Shown: one piece after another, positions 48,178 through 56,671 of the stretch | Numbering within the stretch: position 1 is the first letter of the stretch | Layout: each line of letters begins with the position of its first letter | Source: Flavobacteriales bacterium | Lineage (GTDB): Bacteria; Bacteroidota; Bacteroidia; Flavobacteriales_D; Crocinitomicaceae | Direction: 5' to 3' | DNA length: 64,000 bases | NCBI GenBank assembly: GCA_947462255.1 | Contig: CANHOA010000008.1 | Coordinates: forward strand, 1 to 64,000 | Translations under genes and position numbers: made by a program | The notes under the pieces: model-generated | Database searches by the model: none | What the model was told of the DNA's origin: nothing | The model's input: only the letters and a program-made list of their open reading frames with translations

Positions 48178-49056
48178 ATGAAAGTAGCCATCTACGGTAA
48201 AAAAATAAATAAGAATATCTCAGAATACTTTTTAAATACACTTGCTGTAATTGAAAAATTAGGCTGGACTGCCGTTTTAGAAGCTGATATTAATACCAGT
48301 CTTATCGCGAAATGTGGCTTGAAGGATTCCTATCAAACCTTTAGCTCTTTTGCCGATATTAAATCTGGAATTGATTTATTTATTAGTCTTGGCGGCGATG
48401 GAACGTTTCTTAAATCGGTGGGGTATATTCGTGATTCTGGTGTGCCAATTCTTGGCATCAATACAGGAAGATTAGGATTTTTGTCTAATATATCGAAGGA
48501 CGACATCGAAGTTACCTTAGCGGCGATTGATTTAAAAAAGTATGATTTTCAGCTCCGTTCATTGCTAAGGGTAAATACCCCTGAGGATATTTTTGGGACA
48601 GAAAATTTCGCATTAAATGAATTAACGATTCAAAAACGAGATACCTCGACAATGATTACAGTACATGCAAGTTTAGATGATAAGTATTTAAATAGTTATT
48701 GGGCAGATGGTTTGATTGTTTCCACACCAACGGGTTCTACAGCCTATAATCTAAGTTGCGGAGGTCCTATAATTACTCCAGGTTGTCAAGTTCATATCTT
48801 AACGCCAATTGCGGCACACAATTTGAATGTGCGGCCGGTCGTGGTTCCTGATCATTTGCCTATTAAGTTAAGTATTGAAGGAAGGGATCGTAGTTACTTG
48901 ATTAGCTTAGATGGAAATTCAAAAACGATTAAACAAGGTGAAGAAATCATCATTAAAAAAGCGGAATTTATGATAAATGTCATTAAATTTGAGCACAATA
49001 ATTTTTTAGATACCATACGAAACAAAATGTTTTGGGGAATAGATAAACGAAATTAA
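48178..49056 (+). CDS. nadK: NAD kinase
   Basis: Phosphorylates NAD to NADP using ATP. The 292-residue protein contains the diagnostic GGDGTFL at residues 72-78, NTGRLGFLSNI near 96-106, the NE motif in FALNELTIQKRD, DGLIVSTPTGSTAYNLSCGGPI near 180-200, and the LTPIAAHNLNVRPVVVPD segment. It starts two bases after the CBS/ACT gene and is followed four bases later by an FKBP gene, forming a likely operon (CBS-nadK-fkbp-cyclophilin). Confidence 0.95.
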   Translation: MKVAIYGKKINKNISEYFLNTLAVIEKLGWTAVLEADINTSLIAKCGLKDSYQTFSSFADIKSGIDLFISLGGDGTFLKSVGYIRDSGVPILGINTGRLGFLSNISKDDIEVTLAAIDLKKYDFQLRSLLRVNTPEDIFGTENFALNELTIQKRDTSTMITVHASLDDKYLNSYWADGLIVSTPTGSTAYNLSCGGPIITPGCQVHILTPIAAHNLNVRPVVVPDHLPIKLSIEGRDRSYLISLDGNSKTIKQGEEIIIKKAEFMINVIKFEHNNFLDTIRNKMFWGIDKRN

Positions 49057-49060
49057 TATT

Positions 49061-49765
49061 ATGAAAAAACAACTTTTAACCATCGGCTTTGTAGGCCTAG
49101 CTTTATTTTCAAACGCTCAGAAATCTAAAAGTAAAAAAGTAATTCTAACGAATGAGATTGATTCTGTATCATACCTTATTGGAGTAAGTGTTGGAAACAA
49201 CATTGGAAAGGAAATGTCTGAAGCGAATATTGAATTAATTATTCAAGGCTTTAGAGATGCCGTAGATCAGAAGGCGCTTGCTTGTAATGATGATGGAAAT
49301 GCTATTTTACAACAATATTTCACTAATAAAGCTGGTAAAGTTCAGGCTCAAGAGGATAAAAAAAATGAAGTGTTTAAGGGTGAATCTGAAAAATTCCTAA
49401 TTGATAATCTTAAGAACCCGGACATTAAAATGACCTCAAGCGGTTTGCAGTATATCATTTTAAAGGAAGGGAGCGGTGATCATCCAAAGGCTGAGTCTAC
49501 AGTTAAAGTTCATTATCATGGAACAACCATCGAAGGAAAAGTATTTGATAGTTCTGTGGATCGTGGCGAGCCCATTGAATTCCCATTAAATCAAGTGATA
49601 AAAGGTTGGACAGAAGGATTGCAATTGATGGCTGTTGGATCAAAATTCAAGTTTTTTATTCCTCAAGAATTAGCGTACGGTGCACAGTCGCCTAGTCCTG
49701 AAATTAAACCTTATTCTACCCTAATATTTGAAGTTGAACTATTGAGTTTTGAAGATCCGAAATAA
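49061..49765 (+). CDS. FKBP-type peptidyl-prolyl cis-trans isomerase
   Basis: A 234-residue exported isomerase with a signal peptide (LLTIGFVGLALFSNAQ). An N-terminal dimerisation region of the FkpA/Mip type (ISYLIGVSVGNNIGKEM-like) precedes the C-terminal FKBP domain. That domain starts near residue 130 (VKVHYHGTTIEGKVFDSSVDR) and carries KGWTEGLQLMAVGSKFKFFIPQELAYG. No lipobox is seen, so it is probably periplasmic. It would assist folding of envelope proteins. A second isomerase gene follows after 17 bases. Confidence 0.92.
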   Translation: MKKQLLTIGFVGLALFSNAQKSKSKKVILTNEIDSVSYLIGVSVGNNIGKEMSEANIELIIQGFRDAVDQKALACNDDGNAILQQYFTNKAGKVQAQEDKKNEVFKGESEKFLIDNLKNPDIKMTSSGLQYIILKEGSGDHPKAESTVKVHYHGTTIEGKVFDSSVDRGEPIEFPLNQVIKGWTEGLQLMAVGSKFKFFIPQELAYGAQSPSPEIKPYSTLIFEVELLSFEDPK

Positions 49766-49782
49766 AACTAAAATCAATCCCT

Positions 49783-50925
49783 ATGAAAACCTTATTTTTT
49801 TTAACATTTATTACTGCAACAATTCAATTTTCGTTTGCGCAAAAGCAAAAGTTAGAGAATGGTCTATATGCTCAATTTAACACAAGTAAAGGAATTATTA
49901 TCTGTTCTTTAGAGTTTGAAAAAACACCTATGACGGTTGCCAATTTTGTTGGCTTAGCGGAAGGGAAGTTTGAGCATGCTGATAAAAAATTTGATAAGCC
50001 ATTTTATGATGGATTAAAATTCCACCGTGTCATTAAAGACTTTATGATTCAAGGTGGTGATCCACTTGGGACTGGTAGTGGCGATCCGGGTTATAAATTT
50101 TATGATGAAATAACAGCGGACTTGGTGCATTCTGGACCAGGTATATTGTCGATGGCTAATTCAGGACCCAATACGAATGGCAGTCAGTTTTTTATAACTC
50201 ACAAAGAAACACCTTGGTTGAACGGAAAGCATACTGTTTTTGGACATGTGGTTCAAGGTCAAAATGTGGTTGATTTAATTGCGCAAAACGATACGATTCT
50301 TAGTCTTCAAATTCTACGTTTTGGCGATGCAGCAAAGAAATTCAATGCTACTAAAGTTTTCACTGAAAAATATGCAGCGGCGAAAGCAGCAGATGAAATT
50401 ATCAATGCTGAAAAAATTCGTCTAGAAGCACTTGCTGCGATTGAGTATGCAAAGATTGAAGCAATGAGCCAAGAGGAATACCAAAAATATATGTATCAAC
50501 AAGTATTACTTAAATATCCAAATGCCAAGCTAAGTGCAACGGGATTAGTGTATGATATCGTAAATTATGGCGAAGGAGATAAGCCTGTTCTAGGGTCAAA
50601 AATGGGACTTCACTATAATGGTACAATACGAGCGGATGGTAAAAAGTTTGATTCTTCGTATGATCGAAAGGCTCCTTTGGAATTCAATTATTTAGTTCAA
50701 AAAATGATTCCAGGTTTCGAAGAAGGAATTGGCATGTTAGGAAAAGGAGGGAAGGCAACCTTGATTATTCCGTATTTTCAAGCGTATGGTAAAGAGGGGC
50801 GACCTGGAGCAATTCCTCCTTATGCAGATTTGGTTTTTGAAATAGAAATACTTCAAGTTGATCCTGCTAATTCTACCCCAAAACAAGACCATATTCACAC
50901 AGAAGGAGACGGACATAAGCATTAA
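49783..50925 (+). CDS. Exported cyclophilin-FKBP fusion peptidyl-prolyl isomerase
   Basis: A 380-residue protein with a signal peptide ending near FSFAQ. Residues about 25-185 form a cyclophilin domain (FHRVIKDFMIQGGDP, GSGDPGYKFYDE, MANSGPNTNGSQFFIT, HTVFGHVVQG) that keeps the catalytic Arg and Gln. A helical linker (EKIRLEALAAIEYAKIEAM) connects to an FKBP domain from about 260 to 360 (GLHYNGTIRADGKKFDSSYDR, MIPGFEEGIGMLGKGGKATLIIP). The tail is His-rich (DHIHTEGDGHKH) and could bind metal. Two unrelated isomerase folds in one chain is a recurrent architecture in Bacteroidota. Confidence 0.9.
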   Translation: MKTLFFLTFITATIQFSFAQKQKLENGLYAQFNTSKGIIICSLEFEKTPMTVANFVGLAEGKFEHADKKFDKPFYDGLKFHRVIKDFMIQGGDPLGTGSGDPGYKFYDEITADLVHSGPGILSMANSGPNTNGSQFFITHKETPWLNGKHTVFGHVVQGQNVVDLIAQNDTILSLQILRFGDAAKKFNATKVFTEKYAAAKAADEIINAEKIRLEALAAIEYAKIEAMSQEEYQKYMYQQVLLKYPNAKLSATGLVYDIVNYGEGDKPVLGSKMGLHYNGTIRADGKKFDSSYDRKAPLEFNYLVQKMIPGFEEGIGMLGKGGKATLIIPYFQAYGKEGRPGAIPPYADLVFEIEILQVDPANSTPKQDHIHTEGDGHKH

Positions 50926-50935
50926 GACTGCTTAT
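50915..50935. terminator. Short hairpin between the convergent PPIase and DUF4159 genes
   Basis: ATAAGCA and TGCTTAT form a perfect seven-base stem with a seven-base loop, overlapping the isomerase stop codon. The flanking T-tract is poor, so termination is plausible rather than certain. Confidence 0.4.
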
Positions 50936-50938
50936 TTC

Positions 50939-51589
50939 TTAATAGGTATACGCGTACATGATTATATTCGCGCCCATTTGTAATGCTTGAAGATGTTTTT
51001 CAGGAGAATCATTATGAACTTGTATATCTTCCCAACCATCACTTAGGTCTGTCTCGAAAGTATAGAGACACATTAGCCGACCATCTTTAATTAAACCAAA
51101 GGCCTGTGCGCGTTTTCCATCGTGTTCATGTATTTTTGGTAAACCATTAAAGGTGTATTTTTGCTTGAAAATGGGATGATTAAAGGGTAATTCTACCAAA
51201 TCGATTTCCGGAAATACTTTCTTTAGTTCAATACGGATGAATTCATCCATTCCGTAGTTATCGTCAATGTGTAAAAATCCACCACCTAATAAATATTGCC
51301 TCAGGTTATTTGATTCTTCTCGCGAGAAAACAACATTTCCGTGGCCAGTCATGTGAATAAATGGATAAAGAAAAATGTCTTTACTTCCCACTTCTACATA
51401 TGGTGTTTCTTTGTTTATAGAGGTGCCTAAATTTTGATTGCAAAATGTAATCAAATTGGGTAGAGCAGTTGGATTCGCATAATAATCGCCACCGCCATTG
51501 TATTTTAAAACTGCCAATTGATAAGTCCCTTGACTAAATGCCATGGAGCCAAGGAGTGTCATGAAGCTAATGGATAGTACTTTTCGCAT
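50939..51589 (-). CDS. Exported DUF4159 protein
   Basis: A 216-residue protein with a signal peptide (MRKVLSISFMTLLGSMAFSQG) and a single DUF4159 domain. Recognisable parts are LKYNGGGDYYANPTALPNLI, IHMTGHGNVVFSREESNNLRQYLLGGGFLHIDDNYG and IFKQKYTFNGLPKIHEHDG. In other bacteria DUF4159 is often the C-terminal part of BatA/VWA membrane proteins; here it is free-standing. The fold resembles glutamine amidotransferase-like (ThuA-like) domains, with no evident catalytic site. The -7 box lies four bases before the ATG. Confidence 0.87.
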   Translation of the reverse strand: MRKVLSISFMTLLGSMAFSQGTYQLAVLKYNGGGDYYANPTALPNLITFCNQNLGTSINKETPYVEVGSKDIFLYPFIHMTGHGNVVFSREESNNLRQYLLGGGFLHIDDNYGMDEFIRIELKKVFPEIDLVELPFNHPIFKQKYTFNGLPKIHEHDGKRAQAFGLIKDGRLMCLYTFETDLSDGWEDIQVHNDSPEKHLQALQMGANIIMYAYTY

Positions 51590-51593
51590 ACTA

Positions 51594-51601
51594 CAAAAGT
51601 A
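51594..51601 (-). promoter_or_regulatory. Promoter -7 box four bases before the DUF4159 start
   Basis: The minus strand reads TACTTTTG, an exact TAnnTTTG match, with four bases to the ATG at 51589: a predicted leaderless transcript. Confidence 0.55.
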
Positions 51602-51800
51602 ATTTATTTTGTTTAATTAAGATTTCCTTGGTTTATTAATTGAAATTGCTCATCTCGATCCGCTAAAACGGATGCAAATTGTTACTAAATACCTCTTATT
51701 TCGAATGAATTCTTTGTTTTTTAACATTAAAATATTTTTGAAATAGATTCTCTCCATACAATTTTTTACTACTTTCGATTTTCAATTTAACTTAGAAACT

Positions 51801-51992
51801 ATGAATACCTACGAATGTAATAAATGCGGAATGTCAGTTAAAGCAAGTTGCGGAAAGTGTGATTTGCCTTTGCAAAATGATCACCTTACCTTGGATAATG
51901 GCACGGTTGTTCAGATTTCTAAATGTCCTTCATGTGAAGGAAAAATAAAATCGCCTTTGTGTTGTGGACAAGATATGAGTTGCAACATTTAA
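51801..51992 (+). CDS. Cysteine-rich microprotein (zinc-ribbon-like)
   Basis: A 63-residue protein with ten cysteines, six of them in three CxxC knuckles: CNKCG at residues 5-9, CGKC at 17-20 and CPSC near 41-44. These are followed by CCGQDMSC at the C-terminus. The spacing suggests one or two zinc sites (rubredoxin- or zinc-ribbon-like). It is in a proper gene context, with about 210 bases of upstream intergenic DNA containing near-promoter sequences (TACTTTCG at 51770). I recall similar short proteins in Flavobacteriia without known function. A palindrome (ATAAGCT, AGCTTAT) follows its stop. Confidence 0.75.
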   Translation: MNTYECNKCGMSVKASCGKCDLPLQNDHLTLDNGTVVQISKCPSCEGKIKSPLCCGQDMSCNI

Positions 51993-52009
51993 TAAGCTAG
52001 TCAGCTTAT
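51992..52009. other. Perfect palindrome after the Cys-rich gene
   Basis: ATAAGCT and AGCTTAT arms of seven bases surround a four-base loop, directly overlapping the last base of the stop codon. There is no T-run after it, so it could be an RNA 3'-end stabilising hairpin rather than an intrinsic terminator. The remaining 220 bases before carB hold no gene that I can support. Confidence 0.45.
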
Positions 52010-52228
52010 AATCCTGATTCATTCATTTGACAATTTGATTTTTTTTATCGCGTATTGCTTCGCTCGTCTAGCTTAAACAGTTTTGCGCTCATCTAGACTT
52101 ACTAACAATATTTTTCAATTTGTTCAAAACACTTTGACTTACCTATCTTTTCGATTGAATTTTGAATTAAATTTGTTCTCAGTTTACTGCGAGCCTTTTC
52201 GCGTAAAGAATTGTAAATTGAAAACCCT

Positions 52229-55045
52229 ATGCCAAGAGATATTTCTATTCAATCGGTGCTTATTATTGGAAGCGGACCGATTGTTATTGGTCAAGCTTGC
52301 GAATTTGATTATGCAGGTTCACAAGCTGCCAGATCCTTGCGTGATGAAGGTATTGAAGTAACCTTGATCAACTCAAATCCGGCGACAATTATGACGGATA
52401 AAGTGGTCGCTGATAATATTTATTTGTTGCCTTTAGAGTCTGACAGTATTATTTCCATTCTTCAAAAACATAAAATTGATGCTGTTTTACCGACTATGGG
52501 TGGACAAACTGCACTTAATCTTTGCATCCAATGTGAAGAAATGGGGATTTGGGACGAATACGGTGTGAAAATTATTGGTGTGGATATCAATGCGATTGAA
52601 ATTACTGAAAATAGAGAGGCTTTTAGAAATTTAATGCTTTCCATTGGTGTGCCAATGGCTCCACAGAAAACGGCTAAATCTTTCTTGGAAGGGAAAGAAA
52701 TAGCACAAGAATTTGGATTCCCTTTATGTATTCGTCCTTCTTATACGCTTGGTGGTTCCGGTGCTTCTATTTTATATAGTCCAAAAGAATTTGACAATCA
52801 ATTAGAAAGGGGATTGCAATTATCGCCGATTCATGAAGTGATGATCGATAAGGCCCTATTGGGTTGGAAAGAGTTTGAATTGGAATTATTGCGTGATAAA
52901 AATGATAACGTTGTTATCATTTGCTCGATTGAAAATTTTGATCCAATGGGTATTCATACGGGTGATTCCATAACGGTAGCTCCTGCAATGACGCTCTCTG
53001 ACACGACTTTTCAGAAAATGAGGGACATGGCCATCTTAATGATGCGCTCTATTGGAAATTTTGCTGGCGGATGTAATGTTCAATTTGCTGTTTCTCCGGA
53101 TAATGCGGAAGATATTATTGCCATTGAAATCAATCCGCGTGTGTCACGTTCTTCAGCTTTAGCTTCTAAAGCTACGGGTTATCCAATTGCTAAAATTGCT
53201 GCTAAATTGGCCATTGGATATCACTTGGATGAATTAAAGAACCAAATTACTAAAACAACTTCCGCGTATTTTGAACCAACCTTGGATTATGTGATTGTTA
53301 AAATCCCACGATGGAATTTCAATAAATTTCCTGGTGCCAATCGCGAGTTAGGACTGCAAATGAAATCTGTTGGTGAGGTAATGGCAATTGGGCGTTCTTT
53401 TCAAGAAGCGTTGCAAAAAGCTTGTCAATCGTTAGAAATTAATAGAAATGGACTCGGCGCTGATGGGAAGGAATTGACCAACCAAAATGAAATTTTACAC
53501 AGTTTAGAACATGCGTCATGGAATCGTTTATTCCATATTTATGATGCAATCAAATTAGGGATTCCGTTCAAAACGATCGTCGAAAAGACAAAAATCGATA
53601 TTTGGTTTCTGAAGCAAATTGAGGATCTAATAAAATTTGAAAAGCAAGTCGAAAAATTCAATGTGGCTAATCTGCCTCAAGAATTACTTTTTGAAGGAAA
53701 GCAAAAAGGATATTGTGATCGTCAAATTGCACATTTATTGAAGTGTCTTGAATCTGAAGTATATAAGAAAAGAACAGAAATGGGCATCAAACGGGTGTAT
53801 AAGTTGGTCGATACTTGTGCAGCTGAATTTGAAGCGCTAACACCTTACTATTATTCTACTTTTGAATATGAGAATGAAAGTGTGGTCAGTGATAAAAAGA
53901 AAGTGATTGTACTTGGTTCAGGTCCAAATAGAATAGGGCAGGGCATCGAATTCGATTATTCCTGTGTTCATGGTGTTCTCGCTGCCAAAGAATGTGGCTA
54001 TGAAACGATCATGATTAATTGTAATCCTGAAACAGTTTCTACGGATTTTGATACCGCGGATAAATTGTATTTTGAACCTGTTTTTTGGGAGCATATATAC
54101 GATATTATCCAACATGAGAAACCAGAGGGTGTGATTGTCCAATTGGGTGGTCAGACGGCTTTGAAATTGGCTGAAAAGTTGAGCCGATATGGTATAAAAA
54201 TACTAGGAACGAGTTTCGAAGCGCTAGATTTAGCAGAGGATCGTGGTCGTTTTTCTAAGGTGCTGGAAGAAAATAACATTCCTTTTCCTAAATATGGTAT
54301 TGTTGAAAATGCCGAACAAGCCTTGGTATTAGCCGATGACCTTGGTTTTCCATTATTGGTTCGTCCGAGTTATGTTTTGGGAGGACAAAAAATGAAAATC
54401 GTTATCAATAAAGATGAGTTAGAGCACCATGTTGTCGATATTATAAATGAAATGGGTAATAATCAAATTCTGTTAGACCATTTTTTGGTCGGAGCAGGAG
54501 AAGCAGAAGCCGATGCCATTTGTGACGGAGAAAATGTTTACATTATTGGAATAATGCAGCACATTGAACCTGCTGGTATTCATTCCGGTGATTCGTATGC
54601 GGTACTACCTCCTTATAACTTGGGAGATTTCGTGATGACACAAATTGAAGACATAACAAAACGTATTGCCCTTGCGCTAAAAACTGTAGGATTAATAAAT
54701 ATCCAATTTGCGATAAAAGATGATAAAGTGTACGTCATTGAAGCAAATCCTCGTGCATCGCGTACTGTTCCCTTTATTGCCAAAGCCTACGACGAACCAT
54801 ATGTGAATTATGCAACCAAAGTCATGTTAGGGGCGAAGAAGGTAGCAGATTTCGATTTTAAACCACGAAAAGAGGGGTATGCCATTAAAATCCCAGTGTT
54901 TTCTTATGAGAAATTTCCGGAAGTTAAAAAAGAACTCGGACCTGAAATGAAATCAACTGGAGAAGCCATACGCTTTATAAAAAACCTTAAAGATCCATTT
55001 TTTACAAAAATCTATTCGGAGCGAAACATGCATTTATCGAAGTAA
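52229..55045 (+). CDS. carB: Carbamoyl-phosphate synthase large subunit, without MGS domain
   Basis: Makes carbamoyl phosphate from bicarbonate, glutamine-derived ammonia and ATP for pyrimidine and arginine synthesis; the small subunit is not in the window. Both ATP-grasp halves are present (VLIIGSGPIVIGQACEFDYAG and VIVLGSGPNRIGQGIEFDYS, with matching IRPSYTLGGSG and VRPSYVLGGQKM motifs). The protein ends at residue 938 with MKSTGEAIRFIKNLKDPFF, so the roughly 130-residue C-terminal MGS-like domain that binds UMP, IMP and ornithine in E. coli CarB (1073 residues) is absent. It probably lacks that allosteric control. The flippase gene follows after 35 bases. Confidence 0.95.
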   Translation: MPRDISIQSVLIIGSGPIVIGQACEFDYAGSQAARSLRDEGIEVTLINSNPATIMTDKVVADNIYLLPLESDSIISILQKHKIDAVLPTMGGQTALNLCIQCEEMGIWDEYGVKIIGVDINAIEITENREAFRNLMLSIGVPMAPQKTAKSFLEGKEIAQEFGFPLCIRPSYTLGGSGASILYSPKEFDNQLERGLQLSPIHEVMIDKALLGWKEFELELLRDKNDNVVIICSIENFDPMGIHTGDSITVAPAMTLSDTTFQKMRDMAILMMRSIGNFAGGCNVQFAVSPDNAEDIIAIEINPRVSRSSALASKATGYPIAKIAAKLAIGYHLDELKNQITKTTSAYFEPTLDYVIVKIPRWNFNKFPGANRELGLQMKSVGEVMAIGRSFQEALQKACQSLEINRNGLGADGKELTNQNEILHSLEHASWNRLFHIYDAIKLGIPFKTIVEKTKIDIWFLKQIEDLIKFEKQVEKFNVANLPQELLFEGKQKGYCDRQIAHLLKCLESEVYKKRTEMGIKRVYKLVDTCAAEFEALTPYYYSTFEYENESVVSDKKKVIVLGSGPNRIGQGIEFDYSCVHGVLAAKECGYETIMINCNPETVSTDFDTADKLYFEPVFWEHIYDIIQHEKPEGVIVQLGGQTALKLAEKLSRYGIKILGTSFEALDLAEDRGRFSKVLEENNIPFPKYGIVENAEQALVLADDLGFPLLVRPSYVLGGQKMKIVINKDELEHHVVDIINEMGNNQILLDHFLVGAGEAEADAICDGENVYIIGIMQHIEPAGIHSGDSYAVLPPYNLGDFVMTQIEDITKRIALALKTVGLINIQFAIKDDKVYVIEANPRASRTVPFIAKAYDEPYVNYATKVMLGAKKVADFDFKPRKEGYAIKIPVFSYEKFPEVKKELGPEMKSTGEAIRFIKNLKDPFFTKIYSERNMHLSK

Positions 55046-55080
55046 ATCAATAAATTAACCGCTTAAAGTTATTGATTGCT

Positions 55081-56598
55081 ATGGGTATCGTTCAAAAAGA
55101 TGCGTTGAGGACCACCATAATTTCCTACCTAGGCCTCATACTTGGCTATTTTAATAAGGCGTTTCTATTTTTACTATTTCTAAGTGCTGAAGAAGTTGGT
55201 TTGGTAAACCTAATCATCACAGTGGGCTTACTATTTGCACAATTAGCCAATATGGGAACAGTATACGCTACTTGGCGTTTTTTTCCTTTTTTTAGAAATT
55301 CTGAACGTAAAAATTACGGATTTTTATTGCTAAATACCTTGGTCGTTTGCTTCGGAATTTTGTTTTTCAGTGTTTTATTTTTTACATTTCAGTCAAAAAT
55401 CGGCAGTTATTTTTCATTAAAATCTCCCTTATTTGTTTCGTATTATTTTTGGGTTATTCCGCTCGGAATAGGGACAGTTTTCTTAATGCTTTTTGAAAAT
55501 CATATGCGTGGCTTGCAAAAAAATATCCTTCCTGTTTTTCTACAGGATATCGTTTTACGCCTTGTTGTAACGCTATTATTACTTGGTTTTGGACTTGGGT
55601 ACTTGAATTTTGAACAATTCCTCATACTCCATCTTTTTGCTTATTTTATTCCAGCAATTACCTTGTGCTTTTACTTGGTGAAAATTGGCGAATTACATTT
55701 CTCGCTAAAATCGATTACCGTTCCGAAACGATTTAGGAAAATCTTATTGTCATTTAGTTCTTTTAGTTACCTAAATACCTTGGCGGCTTTGTTTGTTATT
55801 TCAATGGATGCTATGATGATTGCTTCAATTTTAGGGCTAAAGCAAACAGGGGTTTATACAACAATGGTATACATTACTTCTGCGATTCAAGTGCCATATC
55901 GCTCAATGATTCGAGTGAGTTCGCCAATTATAGCGCGCTTATGGAAGGAGAAAAATATGAATGATATGCAATCTCTTTATGAAAAATCAAGTTCGGTTGG
56001 ATTACTCATTGGTCTTTTATCTTTTTTGGCAGTTTGGACCACAAGAACTGAATTGTTTTCGTTCTTACGTGCAGAATACAGCGAAGGAATTTATGCTTTA
56101 TTATTTTTAATGATCGGTAGAATGGTTGATATGTATTGCGGACTTAATGGGACAATATTCGCAACTTCACGAAAATACATGTTTGATTTAGCCTTTACCA
56201 TTTTTTTATGCGCTGGTATATTTGTGATGAATTTATACTTAATTCCAATTTATGGAATAGCGGGCGCTGCGTTTTCTACCGGATTCATTTATGTTTTTTA
56301 CAATTTCGCTCGATCGTATTATATCTATCGAGTATATGGACTTCATCCTTTTAAGTGGACGCAATTCCGTCTTATTGCTTTATTTGTTGTCGTTCTAGTT
56401 CTTATTGAGGGAGCTTCGCACATTTTTATCCATGGGCAACATTTTACGACACTTCAAAATTTGATTATCTTGCTGATTAAATGGTTCCTTATTTTAATGT
56501 TATTTCTTTTGCCTGTTGTTACCCTAAATTTAGAATCAGAAAGTTCGCGTTATTTCAAAATAGTAATGAGTCGGATACGAACTAGAGTGCGTCCTTGA
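55081..56598 (+). CDS. Polysaccharide flippase-like (MOP/MATE superfamily) membrane protein
   Basis: A 505-residue integral membrane protein with about 12-14 hydrophobic segments, resembling oligosaccharide flippases (Wzx/RfbX) and PST-type exporters. It begins MGIVQKDALRTTIISYLGL; upstream in-frame sequence only gives a TTG. Features include an N-terminal helix pair with GYFNKAFLF, a large middle with a charged loop (KSITVPKRFRKILLSF) and a repeated helix pattern ending in a polysaccharide-synthase C-terminal type region (YGIAGAAFSTGFIYVFYNFARS). It would move lipid-linked sugars across the inner membrane. No glycosyltransferase genes are near, so its substrate is unknown. Confidence 0.85.
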   Translation: MGIVQKDALRTTIISYLGLILGYFNKAFLFLLFLSAEEVGLVNLIITVGLLFAQLANMGTVYATWRFFPFFRNSERKNYGFLLLNTLVVCFGILFFSVLFFTFQSKIGSYFSLKSPLFVSYYFWVIPLGIGTVFLMLFENHMRGLQKNILPVFLQDIVLRLVVTLLLLGFGLGYLNFEQFLILHLFAYFIPAITLCFYLVKIGELHFSLKSITVPKRFRKILLSFSSFSYLNTLAALFVISMDAMMIASILGLKQTGVYTTMVYITSAIQVPYRSMIRVSSPIIARLWKEKNMNDMQSLYEKSSSVGLLIGLLSFLAVWTTRTELFSFLRAEYSEGIYALLFLMIGRMVDMYCGLNGTIFATSRKYMFDLAFTIFLCAGIFVMNLYLIPIYGIAGAAFSTGFIYVFYNFARSYYIYRVYGLHPFKWTQFRLIALFVVVLVLIEGASHIFIHGQHFTTLQNLIILLIKWFLILMLFLLPVVTLNLESESSRYFKIVMSRIRTRVRP

Positions 56599-56657
56599 CT
56601 TGAAATGTTTTAAAATACACGTGTGATAATCATATGAATTGGAATTAAATTATTTTT

Positions 56658-56665
56658 TACCTTTG
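56658..56665 (+). promoter_or_regulatory. Promoter -7 box before the outer-membrane-like gene
   Basis: TACCTTTG, an exact TAnnTTTG match, six bases before the ATG at 56672, leaving a very short leader. Confidence 0.45.
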
Positions 56666-56671
56666 TTTGAG

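Noticed and set aside
52083-52361. 92-codon plus-strand frame crossing the carB start
   Set aside because: It overlaps the first 130 bases of carB in another frame and has no recognisable protein features; the carB ATG at 52229 is well supported by homologue N-termini.
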